A stretch of DNA of 64,000 nt, taken from contig NZ_DASTAT010000100.1 in NCBI RefSeq assembly GCF_035712445.1, forward strand, positions 50,216 through 114,215. The letters are read 5' to 3'. This DNA is from Oligoflexus sp. Lineage in GTDB: Bacteria; Bdellovibrionota_B; Oligoflexia; Oligoflexales; Oligoflexaceae. The first letter of the stretch is position 1; every line of letters starts with the position of its first letter. Below are positions 9,282-17,797 of the stretch, one piece after another. Under the pieces are notes generated by a model. That model saw only the letters and a list, made by a program, of their open reading frames with translations. It was not told the origin of the DNA and did not search any database. A program made the position numbers and the translations under genes.

Positions 9282-10757
9282 ATGTTTAGCTCCAGGTTCT
9301 TTTGGAATAATTTCCTGTCCTATGTGCTCGTCATCCTTATCACGACATTCATGGTGTCTTATCTCCTGGTGATCAAGGCCGAGGAATTCATCGAAGAGAC
9401 CGCGCTTGAAGTCCTGCGCGAGAAACTCGTATTCTTTGAACCCTACTTCGCCGATGGCATCGTATGGCGCGATCCTGAAACGATCAAGCACCTTGTGCAG
9501 ATGGCGCGTGAAGCGAAGACCCGGCTGTCCGTGCTGGACGAATCGGGCGCCATTCTTATGGAATCGGAGGTTGAGGAAATCACGCCTTCAGAAAAACAGA
9601 AGCGCACTCCCGAGCTGCGTGAGGCGGCCGAGCAGGATATCGGTATTGCCAAGCGGTATTCCGATGTGAAGGCCTCGCAAACCCTTTACACGGCGAAGAA
9701 GATCCAAACGGAAGAAGGTCCTCTCTTCATTCGATTGGGAGTGCCTGTCCTGAGCCTGCAGGACCGGGTTTCTGAAATATTCGCCGCAATCGCCATAGGA
9801 GCCTGTGTCGGCGTGATCGTGTCGCTCCTGATCGCGCTCTTTCTGGTGCGTCGCACGACAGGTCCGATTTCCGAGATGACCAAGGTCGCAGAATCCATCA
9901 GCCATGGCGACTATGAAGCGCGCATTCACGATCTTCCTCGCAATGAAATCGGTCAGCTCGGAGAAGCCATCAACCGTCTGGCGGCCGCCGTTCAGGCCAA
10001 TATTGCTCGTCGTGAGAAAATGGAGCGCATCCGCCGGGAGTTCTCCAGCAATATATCCCATGAATTGAAAACCCCCCTCACATCCATTCGTGGCTATGTC
10101 GATACCCTGATGTCGGGGGCCCTGCATGACCCCAAGAAAAACATGCGATTCCTGAAGATCATCGAGTCCAACAGCGAGCGCATGAGCAACCTTGTGAACG
10201 ACCTCTTGCGTCTTGCGACGATTGAAGCCAATCAGGAAACGATACAGCTGGAAGCTGTGGATTGGCACGCAGTCATCCAGGATGCGGTGGCCCGCCAGCA
10301 TCCCAAATTGAGCAGCAAAAATATCGAGCTGAAAGTAAGCTTTGAAACCAAGGACACCCTGGTTCGTGGCAATGCCAATGCCATGTCTCACATCCTGGAT
10401 AATCTTCTTAGCAACGCCATCCGCTATACCCCGGCTGGCGGCAAGGTCGCGATCACCGTGCGACTCCGGGAAAAATGGTGTGAACTCCTGGTCACGGATA
10501 ACGGGATTGGGATATCCACAACTGATCAGACGCGAATATTCGAACGCTTCTTTCGGGTGGACCAGGCTCGCACCAAAAGCGAGGGCGGAACGGGTCTGGG
10601 CCTCGCTATCGTCAAGCATCTGGTCATGCAGCTGCAGGGCAGCGTCGAGGTGGAAAGCGAGCTGGGCAAAGGAACCACCTTCATGGTCCGCTTCGCCGCT
10701 GCCTCGAAAGAACAGGTTCTCGCTTTGGATCATGAAGCAAAGGCTGATGCGAGCTGA
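9282..10757 (+). CDS. phoR: Sensor histidine kinase (PhoR-like)
   Basis: A 491-residue membrane kinase. Two transmembrane helices (about 9-30 and 167-190) flank a periplasmic sensor of some 135 residues. A HAMP domain (about 190-243) and a HisKA domain with phospho-accepting His260 (SNISHELKTPL) follow. The ATPase domain has the N box (LDNLLSNAIRYTP), the G1 box (VTDNGIGIS) and the G2 box (GGTGLGLAIVKHL). GAGGG sits five bases before the ATG. The pairing with the phoB-like regulator and the downstream pstS suggests phosphate sensing. Classical PhoR has a cytoplasmic PAS domain, which I do not see here; the large periplasmic loop makes this closer to Gram-positive-type PhoR/WalK layouts. Confidence 0.88.
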   Translation: MFSSRFFWNNFLSYVLVILITTFMVSYLLVIKAEEFIEETALEVLREKLVFFEPYFADGIVWRDPETIKHLVQMAREAKTRLSVLDESGAILMESEVEEITPSEKQKRTPELREAAEQDIGIAKRYSDVKASQTLYTAKKIQTEEGPLFIRLGVPVLSLQDRVSEIFAAIAIGACVGVIVSLLIALFLVRRTTGPISEMTKVAESISHGDYEARIHDLPRNEIGQLGEAINRLAAAVQANIARREKMERIRREFSSNISHELKTPLTSIRGYVDTLMSGALHDPKKNMRFLKIIESNSERMSNLVNDLLRLATIEANQETIQLEAVDWHAVIQDAVARQHPKLSSKNIELKVSFETKDTLVRGNANAMSHILDNLLSNAIRYTPAGGKVAITVRLREKWCELLVTDNGIGISTTDQTRIFERFFRVDQARTKSEGGTGLGLAIVKHLVMQLQGSVEVESELGKGTTFMVRFAAASKEQVLALDHEAKADAS

Positions 10758-10844
10758 GCTTCAGTAATGGTTGTCCTCTTTGGACGCAATTTTTGGTAAA
10801 ATGCCAAGACATGCCACCGCTTTCCTGCTGAAGGAGTGCCTTCA

Positions 10845-11771
10845 ATGTTCCTGCACAATATTCTGCTTGGCCTGGCTCTTGCCTCGAGCGGCTTTCCCAC
10901 TTTGCACGCGGATAACAGTCTTTCTGGAGAGATTCGCATCGACGGTTCCAGCACTGTCTTTCCCATTGCGAAAGCCGCGGCGGACGAGTTTCAAAAAATT
11001 CATCCCGGCACGCGCGTCCAGGTCGGGCTTTCGGGAACGGGCGGAGGTTTCAAAAAATTTGCAGCGGGTGAAATTGATGTGACCAATGCCTCCCGTCCTA
11101 TCACCGCCCCCGAGGTCAGAAAGCTGGCGGCCAGCAAAGTCGAGTATCTGGAATTGCCGATAGCCTATGACGGGATCGCTGTGGTCGTGAATAAATCCAA
11201 TAGCTTCGTCAAAGCCATGTCCATCAAAATGCTGCGCGAACTATGGGAGCCGGGAAGCAGGGTCAAGACCTGGAAGCATCTTGATCCAAGCTGGCCTGAT
11301 CAGCCGATCAAGCTTTACGGACCCGGACCGGAATCGGGGACTTTTGATTTTTTCACCGAGCACGTGATGGGGACGGCGCGCCTCTCGCGCAACGATTTTT
11401 TGGCGAGCGAGGATGACAACGTTCTGGTCAATGCTGTGAGCCAGGACCCCCAGGCTCTAGGTTACCTGGGCTTTTCCTATTTGGAAGAGAATAAGAAGCT
11501 GCTGCGGAATATTCCCGTCCAAAGTCGATCGAAGTCGGCCATGCTCCCCACGGCCCAGAGTATACAGGATGGGTCGTACGCGCTCTCACGACCGCTTCTT
11601 CTCTATACGAATCTAGCCTCGGCGCGCCGGCCTGAGGTCAGGATGTTCATTGAGTTCCTTTTGAAGAATGCAGCCAAGCTCGTAAAAAAGGCTGGTTATG
11701 TGCCTTTGCCTGAAGCGGAATACGTCGAATCGCAGAGAAAATTTCAATCGGCATTGCAGCCCAGAAAATAG
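10845..11771 (+). CDS. pstS: Phosphate-binding protein PstS
   Basis: A 308-residue periplasmic phosphate-binding protein. A signal peptide (about 1-22) precedes the phosphate-binding motifs [24 protein letters not shown] and DVTNASRPI, all typical of the PstS/SphX family. The ATG at 10845 has AAGGAG eight bases upstream; an in-frame GTG at 10836 overlaps that site and is less likely. The gene lies 87 bases after phoR and may share its transcript. No pstC, pstA or pstB permease genes follow in the window, so the protein must work with a transporter encoded elsewhere or act as a sensor. Confidence 0.93.
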   Translation: MFLHNILLGLALASSGFPTLHADNSLSGEIRIDGSSTVFPIAKAAADEFQKIHPGTRVQVGLSGTGGGFKKFAAGEIDVTNASRPITAPEVRKLAASKVEYLELPIAYDGIAVVVNKSNSFVKAMSIKMLRELWEPGSRVKTWKHLDPSWPDQPIKLYGPGPESGTFDFFTEHVMGTARLSRNDFLASEDDNVLVNAVSQDPQALGYLGFSYLEENKKLLRNIPVQSRSKSAMLPTAQSIQDGSYALSRPLLLYTNLASARRPEVRMFIEFLLKNAAKLVKKAGYVPLPEAEYVESQRKFQSALQPRK

Positions 11772-11775
11772 TCAC

Positions 11776-11815
11776 AAAAAAAGATGAAAGCCCGAAGGTA
11801 CCTTCAGGCTTTCAT
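11776..11815 (-). terminator. Rho-independent terminator for the 11844-12221 lipoprotein gene
   Basis: ATGAAAGCC (11784-11792) pairs perfectly with GGCTTTCAT (11807-11815), with a second small stem inside the loop. On the minus strand it is followed by seven T residues (A-run 11776-11782). It ends the minus-strand lipoprotein operon and, as it sits right after the pstS stop, may stop pstS transcription too. Confidence 0.85.
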
Positions 11816-11843
11816 TCCAGGGATGGATTAGGGTCTAAGCGTC

Positions 11844-12221
11844 TTACTCATTGTCAGGGCCTACTTCGATCTCCACTTCACATTCGACTTCAAATGGCTG
11901 CCCGGACGCAATAAGTTGCTCAATCACTTTGGGATCAACCTGGGGACAAGCTCGGGCGATGGCTGCGGCCCGTTCGGCCGCCGTGCCGCTGGCAGCTCCG
12001 TCCACGGAAGCTGTTGGGGACGAACTGGCTTTGCCGTCTCGTGCGTCCTTGCCCGTGCCTCGAGCGGCTTGATCCACGGTGCGTCCGCTATCGCTCGTAT
12101 CCGCGTTGCCGGCAGCTTCTGTTCCGGCGATTTTTCCTGTCGTGCTTTCTTTGGCATCGAAAATGCCGGATGAACATCCGCTGCACACAAGCAGGATCAG
12201 GGTGAATGCTGGGAATCTCAT
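11844..12221 (-). CDS. Small acidic lipoprotein of unknown function
   Basis: A 125-residue protein with a lipoprotein signal (MRFPAFTLILLVCSGC; lipobox CSGC). A long Gly/Ala/Ser/Asp-rich, probably disordered linker follows (about 25-85), and then a short C-terminal domain (RACPQVDPKVIEQLIASG) ending in the acidic tail VECEVEIEVGPDNE. The start at 12221 is set by GAGGAG eight bases upstream. It follows the vWA lipoprotein gene by 37 bases and has its own terminator at 11776-11815, so the two probably form an operon. No family recognised. Confidence 0.75.
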   Translation of the reverse strand: MRFPAFTLILLVCSGCSSGIFDAKESTTGKIAGTEAAGNADTSDSGRTVDQAARGTGKDARDGKASSSPTASVDGAASGTAAERAAAIARACPQVDPKVIEQLIASGQPFEVECEVEIEVGPDNE

Positions 12222-12258
12222 CGTCAATCTCCTCAAGGTTTGTCGGCGGAATGAATCA

Positions 12259-13284
12259 TCAGCCCGCGGTGGGCTTATAGGTCAGACGGACTTTGGACCC
12301 ATCCTTGACCTTATCACTGTTCACAAGCGTGACCGTGTTGGTGTCAGGATTGTAAACCCAGTCCGCCGCCGCGAGTTTTGCCTGATCAAGCATCACGCCA
12401 ATGCCCTTGGGATCGCTTGGCTTTTGGCTCAGCGCGAAGGTCACACTCCGCTGCACCATGTCTTTGGAAAGCCTTGTAATCAAACCGGACCAGTCCGGAG
12501 AACAGATATCCAGCATCGACCCGCGGCTGGCTTGCGCGAGAGCGATGTATTCCATACCTATGCCGGAGATATCACAGTTGCCGCCTTCAATGGTGGTCGG
12601 AAGACCAACGATAGCACTGAAGGTGGCCTTGGCATTCATAGGATTGAAATCAGCGGCAAGATTTCCGTTGCCATCACCGTTGTCGTCTGAAACTACGACG
12701 ACTTCGAGATTGGCGTCCTTGCGGAATGCCAGTGGCGTGGGCATGACTACGCCCGACGGTGTCCGATAGGACGCTGCGTACGTGCCTGCGAAGAGAGCAT
12801 TGAGCTGACTAATGGAATTGCCTGATCCGACTTCCTGATTGATGAAAGCCACTTTTTTGGGATCGACGCCAGGGGGCAGGGCCATCATCAAGTCCATCAT
12901 CATATGAATCTGAAAGTCGATGCGGCCGGTGTTTAATGCTGATATGAGTCGCCCCATATTCGTCTGCAAGGCATTGATTTCATCATCCATGCTTGCGCTC
13001 GTGTCGATGGCGAAGACCATGTCGACTTTAAGAGAAACCGCGTGTTGATCGGTAATGGCCCCGGCCGGCATGCTGCTCGAATCGCCTGAATCAGCGTCCG
13101 ACGCCTTAGGTGCGCTCATGGCATCTTTGGAATCCGCGCCGGTATCCAAAGGAGGAAGTTCGGCGTCCTCGACTTTCGTGACCGTTTCTTCGGGCTTGGA
13201 TTCTCCCTGAAACTCTGATTTTTCTGTGCAGGCAAGCAGACCAAGAGTCAGAGCGATGGGCAAGAACACTTGTGTGGCTTTCAT
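12259..13284 (-). CDS. Lipoprotein with von Willebrand factor A domain
   Basis: A 341-residue lipoprotein: signal peptide with lipobox LLAC (Cys19), an acidic linker rich in Asp/Ser/Lys, then a vWA domain with a metal-ion-dependent adhesion site, DTSAS (Asp94-x-Ser96-x-Ser98). A later VVVVSDDNGDG segment fits the central strand of the fold. A C-terminal beta-rich region resembles a small Ig-like extension. Such proteins usually bind other proteins or surfaces; a role in adhesion or in the envelope is inferred. The ATG has GGAGG eight bases upstream. It is the first gene of a two-gene unit with 11844-12221. Confidence 0.82.
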   Translation of the reverse strand: MKATQVFLPIALTLGLLACTEKSEFQGESKPEETVTKVEDAELPPLDTGADSKDAMSAPKASDADSGDSSSMPAGAITDQHAVSLKVDMVFAIDTSASMDDEINALQTNMGRLISALNTGRIDFQIHMMMDLMMALPPGVDPKKVAFINQEVGSGNSISQLNALFAGTYAASYRTPSGVVMPTPLAFRKDANLEVVVVSDDNGDGNGNLAADFNPMNAKATFSAIVGLPTTIEGGNCDISGIGMEYIALAQASRGSMLDICSPDWSGLITRLSKDMVQRSVTFALSQKPSDPKGIGVMLDQAKLAAADWVYNPDTNTVTLVNSDKVKDGSKVRLTYKPTAG

Positions 13285-13658
13285 ATGGAGTCCTCCTTAG
13301 CATTGCTACGATGTTCCGTAATGCCTATGAGTTTGCAACTCGCATTCCACGCCAGGCGGCAATTTCGGAGAATCCTTCAAAAAACCGTTTTTACTGTTTT
13401 TTTAAAAAATCTTTACAATTCGAAAGCCAAAGGATCCTGTGGCTTTGTAAAGATTTGACAGGTATGGGGCTTCGGAGCGGAAACGGAGTTTAGGGTATAT
13501 CTTAGTCGAAACAGGTGCTTAAGAGGCATGTCATGTTTCAGAGCAGGGTTTAAAATCGGTCTGACTCTTTACACTATCTTTAAATATCCTTAATTTTAAT
13601 GACTTAGGGCCCTGTCCGCGACCAAGCGTGTTTGGTTTTTGACAGGACCCAGAGCGCA
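13285..13658. other. 374-base intergenic region without a gene
   Basis: AT-richer than its surroundings. It should carry the promoter of the vWA lipoprotein operon. An isolated TTGACA occurs at 13455-13460 on the plus strand, but no -10 box follows at 16-18 bases. The right end holds the hairpin at 13607-13650. I see no protein-coding sequence I would defend. Confidence 0.6.
13607..13650 (-). terminator. Hairpin downstream of the 13659-14147 gene
   Basis: GGGCCCTGTC (13607-13616) pairs with GACAGGACCC (13641-13650) with a single mismatch, and an inner ACCAA/TTGGT stem extends the structure. It begins nine bases after the stop codon of the minus-strand gene. There is no clear T-tract, so it may be a processing or stability hairpin rather than a classic terminator. 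Confidence 0.5.
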
Positions 13659-14147
13659 TCAGCCGTTGAGCATCCAGGTCGCGCAGGCGGCGGGCCCAGG
13701 GTTTCCCGGGCCCGAATCCTGAAGATTCTGAGCCAGCGAATCGAGTTCCTTGGTGATCCTCGCATCGCTCACCCTGGTCTTCACAAGATTCACCATCTCC
13801 ACGGGACTCGGCCCACCGATCGCATCGAAGCAGGAAAGACCATTTTTAAGCTGCGCTGTATCCTGCTCGGCCAGATTCTGCTGCAGCCAAAGGCTTCCGA
13901 CGCTGATCACGAAGCCTTCCATCCAGCCGCGATTGGGCAGTACGACATTCGCATCCCCAGGCGATGGATTCTGAGGATCATTCCAGGTTTGCAAAGTTTC
14001 CTTGGCAAACACGGCTGATTGATAAACAGCATAACCCACGCCACCGATGACCAATGCGAAAAGGGCCATCAGGGTCACGCCGATCACGATGATTTTCTTT
14101 TTATAACGGGCCCAGAGCGAATACTTGATGCTGTTCTGATAACGCAT
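13659..14147 (-). CDS. Single-pass membrane protein of unknown function
   Basis: A 162-residue protein with a basic N-terminus, one transmembrane helix (about residues 19-44, IIVIGVTLMALFALVIGGV) and an extracytoplasmic domain with two Cys (LSCFDAIGG and PAACATWM) that may form a disulphide. The ATG at 14147 has AAGGAG seven bases upstream. I do not recognise the family. It stands alone between the vWA operon and the DUF333 gene. Confidence 0.7.
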   Translation of the reverse strand: MRYQNSIKYSLWARYKKKIIVIGVTLMALFALVIGGVGYAVYQSAVFAKETLQTWNDPQNPSPGDANVVLPNRGWMEGFVISVGSLWLQQNLAEQDTAQLKNGLSCFDAIGGPSPVEMVNLVKTRVSDARITKELDSLAQNLQDSGPGNPGPAACATWMLNG

Positions 14148-14345
14148 AAGGGTCTCCTTGCTTGTGCCGGACTTGCCTCAAAGGCGAGTATGAACGAAAG
14201 CGATGACTTTGTTAAAATAGATAAACACTCTATTTTACTTCGTTTGATGCGATATGGGGTGCTTCCCCTGCTTTTCAAGCCTTTGGTTCCGTGTTACGAG
14301 AACACCTGAGTTCAAAACCATGTTGTTCCAACCGCTGGAGGTTTT

Positions 14346-14846
14346 ATGAACAGATTTTTTCCCACTCTCGCTTCCCTGGCGCTGTCTTTATCCCTTCCTC
14401 CCTTGTCCATGGCTGGTGTCGCACTTCCCAACCCGGCCTCGCAGCTCTGCGTGGAGTTGGGCGGGGCCCTGAAACCCTATGTCCAGGAGGACGGCGGTGC
14501 GGTGAGTCTTTGCGCTTTTCAGGATGATGTCTATCTCAACGGACTGATCGAAGAATGGACCCTTTATCGTTATAAAAAGGGTGACGCCGCGCAGTCGTTG
14601 GCGGTGAAAGCCTACTTTGATCACGTTGCCTATCAGGCTCCCACCGAGGGACCTGTGGGCCATCCCGCTCTGCGTTACTGCGAGCAGGTCGGCGGAACAC
14701 GATACATCATCACCGAGGCTTCGGGTGATGAATCGGGTGTTTGTAAATTTGAAGATGGATCGCAGCTTGAAGAGTGGACCCTCTTCCGTGGGCCGGAGGT
14801 TCATAAGAGTTTGACCAAAGTGCTTGAAAACGGAACTCAAGATTAA
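14346..14846 (+). CDS. Secreted protein with two DUF333 repeats
   Basis: A 166-residue periplasmic protein: signal peptide to about residue 23 (ending LSMAG), then two copies of the DUF333 motif. The first reads NPASQLCVELGG ... CAFQDD ... IEEWTLYR and the second HPALRYCEQVGG ... CKFEDGSQLEEWTLFR. Each has a conserved Cys pair probably bridged by a disulphide. DUF333 proteins are often annotated as putative haemolysins, but their function is not established. GGAGG precedes the ATG. Two copies in one short protein is a less common form than a single copy. Confidence 0.85.
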   Translation: MNRFFPTLASLALSLSLPPLSMAGVALPNPASQLCVELGGALKPYVQEDGGAVSLCAFQDDVYLNGLIEEWTLYRYKKGDAAQSLAVKAYFDHVAYQAPTEGPVGHPALRYCEQVGGTRYIITEASGDESGVCKFEDGSQLEEWTLFRGPEVHKSLTKVLENGTQD

Positions 14847-14933
14847 CGTCAGACGCTGTCCCTGCCAAATCCAGCTCCCCTCCAGAGTATTTTTTTGAGA
14901 TAAGATCAGGGAATACTTCTGAAAGGGGTTGGC

Positions 14934-15560
14934 ATGGAACAAAGCAAAAGTCGTGGACCACTTCTCGATCATTTGGACGAGATCGAGGCGCGTTGCCTTC
15001 AGGGTGACCCGCGTTTGAAGGACATCATCGACATCTTCGGAGCCGATGGTCATTACGTCCTTATACTGTTCTTTATCCTGCCTTTTCTGCAACCGATCCC
15101 TTTATTTGGTCTCTCGACACCCTTTGGTCTTGTGATCGCAGCGATCGCGGTCTTATCCTATCTGCAAAAACCTGCCTTTATTCCAGAGCGCTGGGCCGAG
15201 CGCAAACTGAGTGCTGCGACGGTGAAGCGCATAGCTGTGGGTTCGGAAAGGATTTTTGAAAAGATCGGCTTTCTCTTGCACCCCCGCATGAAGTATATGC
15301 TCCAGGGGCCTTTCAAGTTACTGAATGCCATCCTCCTTGTGTTCAACGCTGTGCTCCTGGCCCTGCCCTTGCCGATACCGTTTTCCAATACTCTTCCGGC
15401 CTGGATGATTATGTTTCAAACTTTGGCTCACCTGGAAGAAGACGGTGTGTTCGCCATCTTATCTTACGTTCAGACGTTGATCTGTCTCATCTATTTCAGC
15501 TTAATCTGGTTCGGACTCGGCACGGGCATCGAATTTCTCGACAAGCAAAAACTGTTTTAG
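14934..15560 (+). CDS. ExoD-family inner-membrane protein
   Basis: A 208-residue membrane protein with the ExoD layout: a cytoplasmic N-terminal helix (LLDHLDEIEARC), hydrophobic segments around residues 40-80, 115-150 and 170-195, and the family-typical ILPFLQPIPLFGLSTPFG and ALPLPIPFSNTLPAW stretches. ExoD is linked to exopolysaccharide production in rhizobia, but its biochemical role is unclear. AAAGGGG stands seven bases before the ATG. It is 87 bases after the DUF333 gene and may be co-transcribed. Confidence 0.85.
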   Translation: MEQSKSRGPLLDHLDEIEARCLQGDPRLKDIIDIFGADGHYVLILFFILPFLQPIPLFGLSTPFGLVIAAIAVLSYLQKPAFIPERWAERKLSAATVKRIAVGSERIFEKIGFLLHPRMKYMLQGPFKLLNAILLVFNAVLLALPLPIPFSNTLPAWMIMFQTLAHLEEDGVFAILSYVQTLICLIYFSLIWFGLGTGIEFLDKQKLF

Positions 15561-15639
15561 CGACCAGGATCGCTATCGAGGAGAGCGGGATCGCGCGTCG
15601 AGCCGTGACGAAGATATGTCAGGGCCTTTACCATTGAAA

Positions 15640-16077
15640 TCAATCGACCAGGGCCCCTGCATTGCGATTTTCCAGATAAGCCACCAATGCCGCGCGATCA
15701 GCTGGGCGCAGAGTATAGCGCTGCTGCGTAGGTGGCGGCATCAGGCTGTCCTTGACCTGCATCAGGATATTCGGTGACGCCATCACGGTCGTCGCATCCG
15801 CATGACAGCCTGCAAAGATGCAGCTGCCGCGAACCAAAGCCAAGGCCTGAGCTTCATTCAGGGGTGCTGGAGCCGGAGTGGCGCCCGGCGTTGGAGTTGC
15901 TTTGGGAGTGGTCCCAGACGTGGGAGCGTCCGACCCTTGCGTCTGTTTTTCGCTGACATCAAGCTCCCCTGCTGGGGAAGTTTCCTGCACCGAGCGTCCG
16001 CGATAATCGCTCGACTGCTCGGTGCAGGCCAGTCCAGAAAACATAATGCTGAAGCTTGTCATCCAGGCCTTTGCCAT
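15640..16077 (-). CDS. Cytochrome-like lipoprotein with an atypical haem motif
   Basis: A 145-residue lipoprotein: signal with lipobox GLAC (Cys18), a Pro/Thr-rich linker (repeated TPTPGATPAPAP style), then a domain with CIFAGCH. That is Cys-x4-Cys-His, one residue longer than the standard haem motif Cys-x2-Cys-His after allowing for spacing, as seen in some planctomycete-type cytochromes. A later LMPPP and the ending DRAALVAYLENR are typical of small cytochrome c domains. Haem attachment is inferred. It is followed upstream on the same strand by another lipoprotein gene just nine bases away. Confidence 0.7.
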   Translation of the reverse strand: MAKAWMTSFSIMFSGLACTEQSSDYRGRSVQETSPAGELDVSEKQTQGSDAPTSGTTPKATPTPGATPAPAPLNEAQALALVRGSCIFAGCHADATTVMASPNILMQVKDSLMPPPTQQRYTLRPADRAALVAYLENRNAGALVD

Positions 16078-16086
16078 GACACCGCC

Positions 16087-16521
16087 TTAATTAAATGTTC
16101 TTTCGGCCACTGCCGGGCAAAAGTTCTCGCTTGTGAAGCCCTCGGCGCGCATATCACGGACGGTTTTGCCGTCAAGCGTTCGCTTATCAAAGAGGATATA
16201 GGTTGCTGGAATGGATTGGGGGCCGATCGCGACAGGGCATTTAAGCAAGGGCTTGGATGTGGCGTCGAGAACAGGAAGCGTGGCTGGGCAAGGACCAGCC
16301 TTGGTTTCAAAACTCTGGATGGTATAGGCGGCGGCATCAAGTTTGGCCTTATCAACTTCCACGCAGCCCCAGGCTACCGAGAAAAAATGAATGTACACAC
16401 TTGAGGCAGCGGCAGGCTGTCCATCGGCAGCCTGCTGGGCGCCTCCCGTGGTCGATGACTGGGAACATGCCGAATACATGGCCGCCATTGCCAGCATGCA
16501 GAGTTTGAGACGCTTCATCAT
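16087..16521 (-). CDS. Small Cys-containing lipoprotein of unknown function
   Basis: A 144-residue lipoprotein with signal MMKRLKLCMLAMAAMYSAC (lipobox YSAC). The mature part has four Cys (WGCVEV, GPCPAT, LKCPVA, NFCPAV) suggesting two disulphides, and a central domain of short strands ending in a Cys-containing helix. The ATG at 16521 has GAGG eight bases upstream. The next gene, the cytochrome-like lipoprotein, starts nine bases after its stop, so they form an operon. No family recognised. Confidence 0.68.
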   Translation of the reverse strand: MMKRLKLCMLAMAAMYSACSQSSTTGGAQQAADGQPAAASSVYIHFFSVAWGCVEVDKAKLDAAAYTIQSFETKAGPCPATLPVLDATSKPLLKCPVAIGPQSIPATYILFDKRTLDGKTVRDMRAEGFTSENFCPAVAERTFN

Positions 16522-16647
16522 TCTGAGCCTCATCTATAAAAATGCTTTTACGGGGCGCGTAAAGGATCGGTAAAAACGGCTGAAAACTTGAGGTTTTTTG
16601 TCCCTGTACGATTTAACATAAAGGTTTTGATAGGTTTCCACCGTGAT

Positions 16648-17742
16648 TCAAAGGGGAACAAAAGTTTCGACCATTCCAATCCCCCTCCCTTCGTTCTGAT
16701 CAGGACGCACATAGCGGAGATCACGAATCACGACTCGATAACCCTGTTCAAGCACCTCTACGTCATAGATTGGAAAACGCATCCAATTCACAAAGCCACG
16801 AATATCAGGGTTGGAAAGCGCCTTATGAATGATGGGATCCTGTTTGGGAAGCGGTATGCGTTCAAAGCGTTGCTCTATCTCAGCATGATTGAAAACAGGA
16901 ACCAGCAATCCATAGTAGTGCGTGGAACTCACCGCAACGACTTCGCGATAAAATGGATTGGCAGGCAAAGGTCCTGTCATGACGTCTGTAACATCCTCAC
17001 CATGATTCGTACGAATCCAATCTCTGACCTTGTTCTGGACCTGCTGATTTCCTGCGGAAGTGGCAGCCAGATAAAGACAAAACGCTGCCACGCATCCCAA
17101 AGCTAGCATTCTCTGTCGTGATAAGGAGAGGCCACGGATACGCAAAGCTCCAATCACCAGAATACCCAACCACCACACGAGCTTCGCGGCCCAAGGTACA
17201 AAGGCGGCTCCCGTGACAAGAGCGGATGTGGCAAGGCCAAGACCAATCCAAAGGACCTGCGACCAACGTGTTTGGGAATAGCCCAGAACAACCGCAGCGC
17301 CCATGAGAAGCCACATCCAGGCATCCACAATAAAGAGTGTGTCGCCATAAAACCAGCGTCCGCTGAAGGGCATGAGCAGGCGCACGCCATAGGTATTAAG
17401 CCAATCCAGAAGGGGATGACTGATCACTCCGATATAAGCCAGCAGCATGATTTGAAGGGGCCTGGCTGGGCTGAGATCCGTGCGGTGTCGCCTTCGTACC
17501 AGGCGATCAAAAGCCAGGATAGCAGCGGTCAGCAGAAGAGGCAGGAGCAATTGCGCGACAATTCCATGGGTCAGACCCCGACGGTAAAAGAGAGACGCAT
17601 CCGAACCCAAAAAACTCATGACACCGTCGATATCCGGAAGATTCGCGCCGATGACCAGAGTCGCCGTGGCAAGAGGCGTGAGTTTACGCAGACCTGTTTG
17701 AGCCAGAGTAGCTCCAGCCAGAGTATGGGCGATGGGGTCCAA
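16648..17742 (-). CDS. YdjM-type (DUF457) inner-membrane metal-dependent hydrolase
   Basis: A 364-residue membrane protein of the YdjM/DUF457 group, annotated as membrane-bound metal-dependent hydrolases. It has the family hallmarks at the N-terminus: DPIAHTLAG (a first His), ANLPDIDG (acidic ligands), RRGLTHG (second His) and HPLLDWLNTYG (His-Asp pair). Several transmembrane helices follow, and then a C-terminal periplasmic domain. The start is a TTG at 17742, with GGAGG seven bases upstream. Substrate is not known; family members are induced by DNA damage in E. coli. Confidence 0.85.
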   Translation of the reverse strand: MDPIAHTLAGATLAQTGLRKLTPLATATLVIGANLPDIDGVMSFLGSDASLFYRRGLTHGIVAQLLLPLLLTAAILAFDRLVRRRHRTDLSPARPLQIMLLAYIGVISHPLLDWLNTYGVRLLMPFSGRWFYGDTLFIVDAWMWLLMGAAVVLGYSQTRWSQVLWIGLGLATSALVTGAAFVPWAAKLVWWLGILVIGALRIRGLSLSRQRMLALGCVAAFCLYLAATSAGNQQVQNKVRDWIRTNHGEDVTDVMTGPLPANPFYREVVAVSSTHYYGLLVPVFNHAEIEQRFERIPLPKQDPIIHKALSNPDIRGFVNWMRFPIYDVEVLEQGYRVVIRDLRYVRPDQNEGRGIGMVETFVPL

Positions 17743-17797
17743 GGCAAGTCCTCCACTTCAAACCAAAAAAGCAGTGTGCAAACAGCGCAGCTCCAGC

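Noticed and set aside
9588-10733. A 381-codon open frame opposite the phoR-like gene
   Set aside because: It mirrors codons of a canonical histidine kinase and shows no domain of its own.
13455-13460. TTGACA promoter box
   Set aside because: No -10 hexamer at 16-18 bases, so the match is probably chance.
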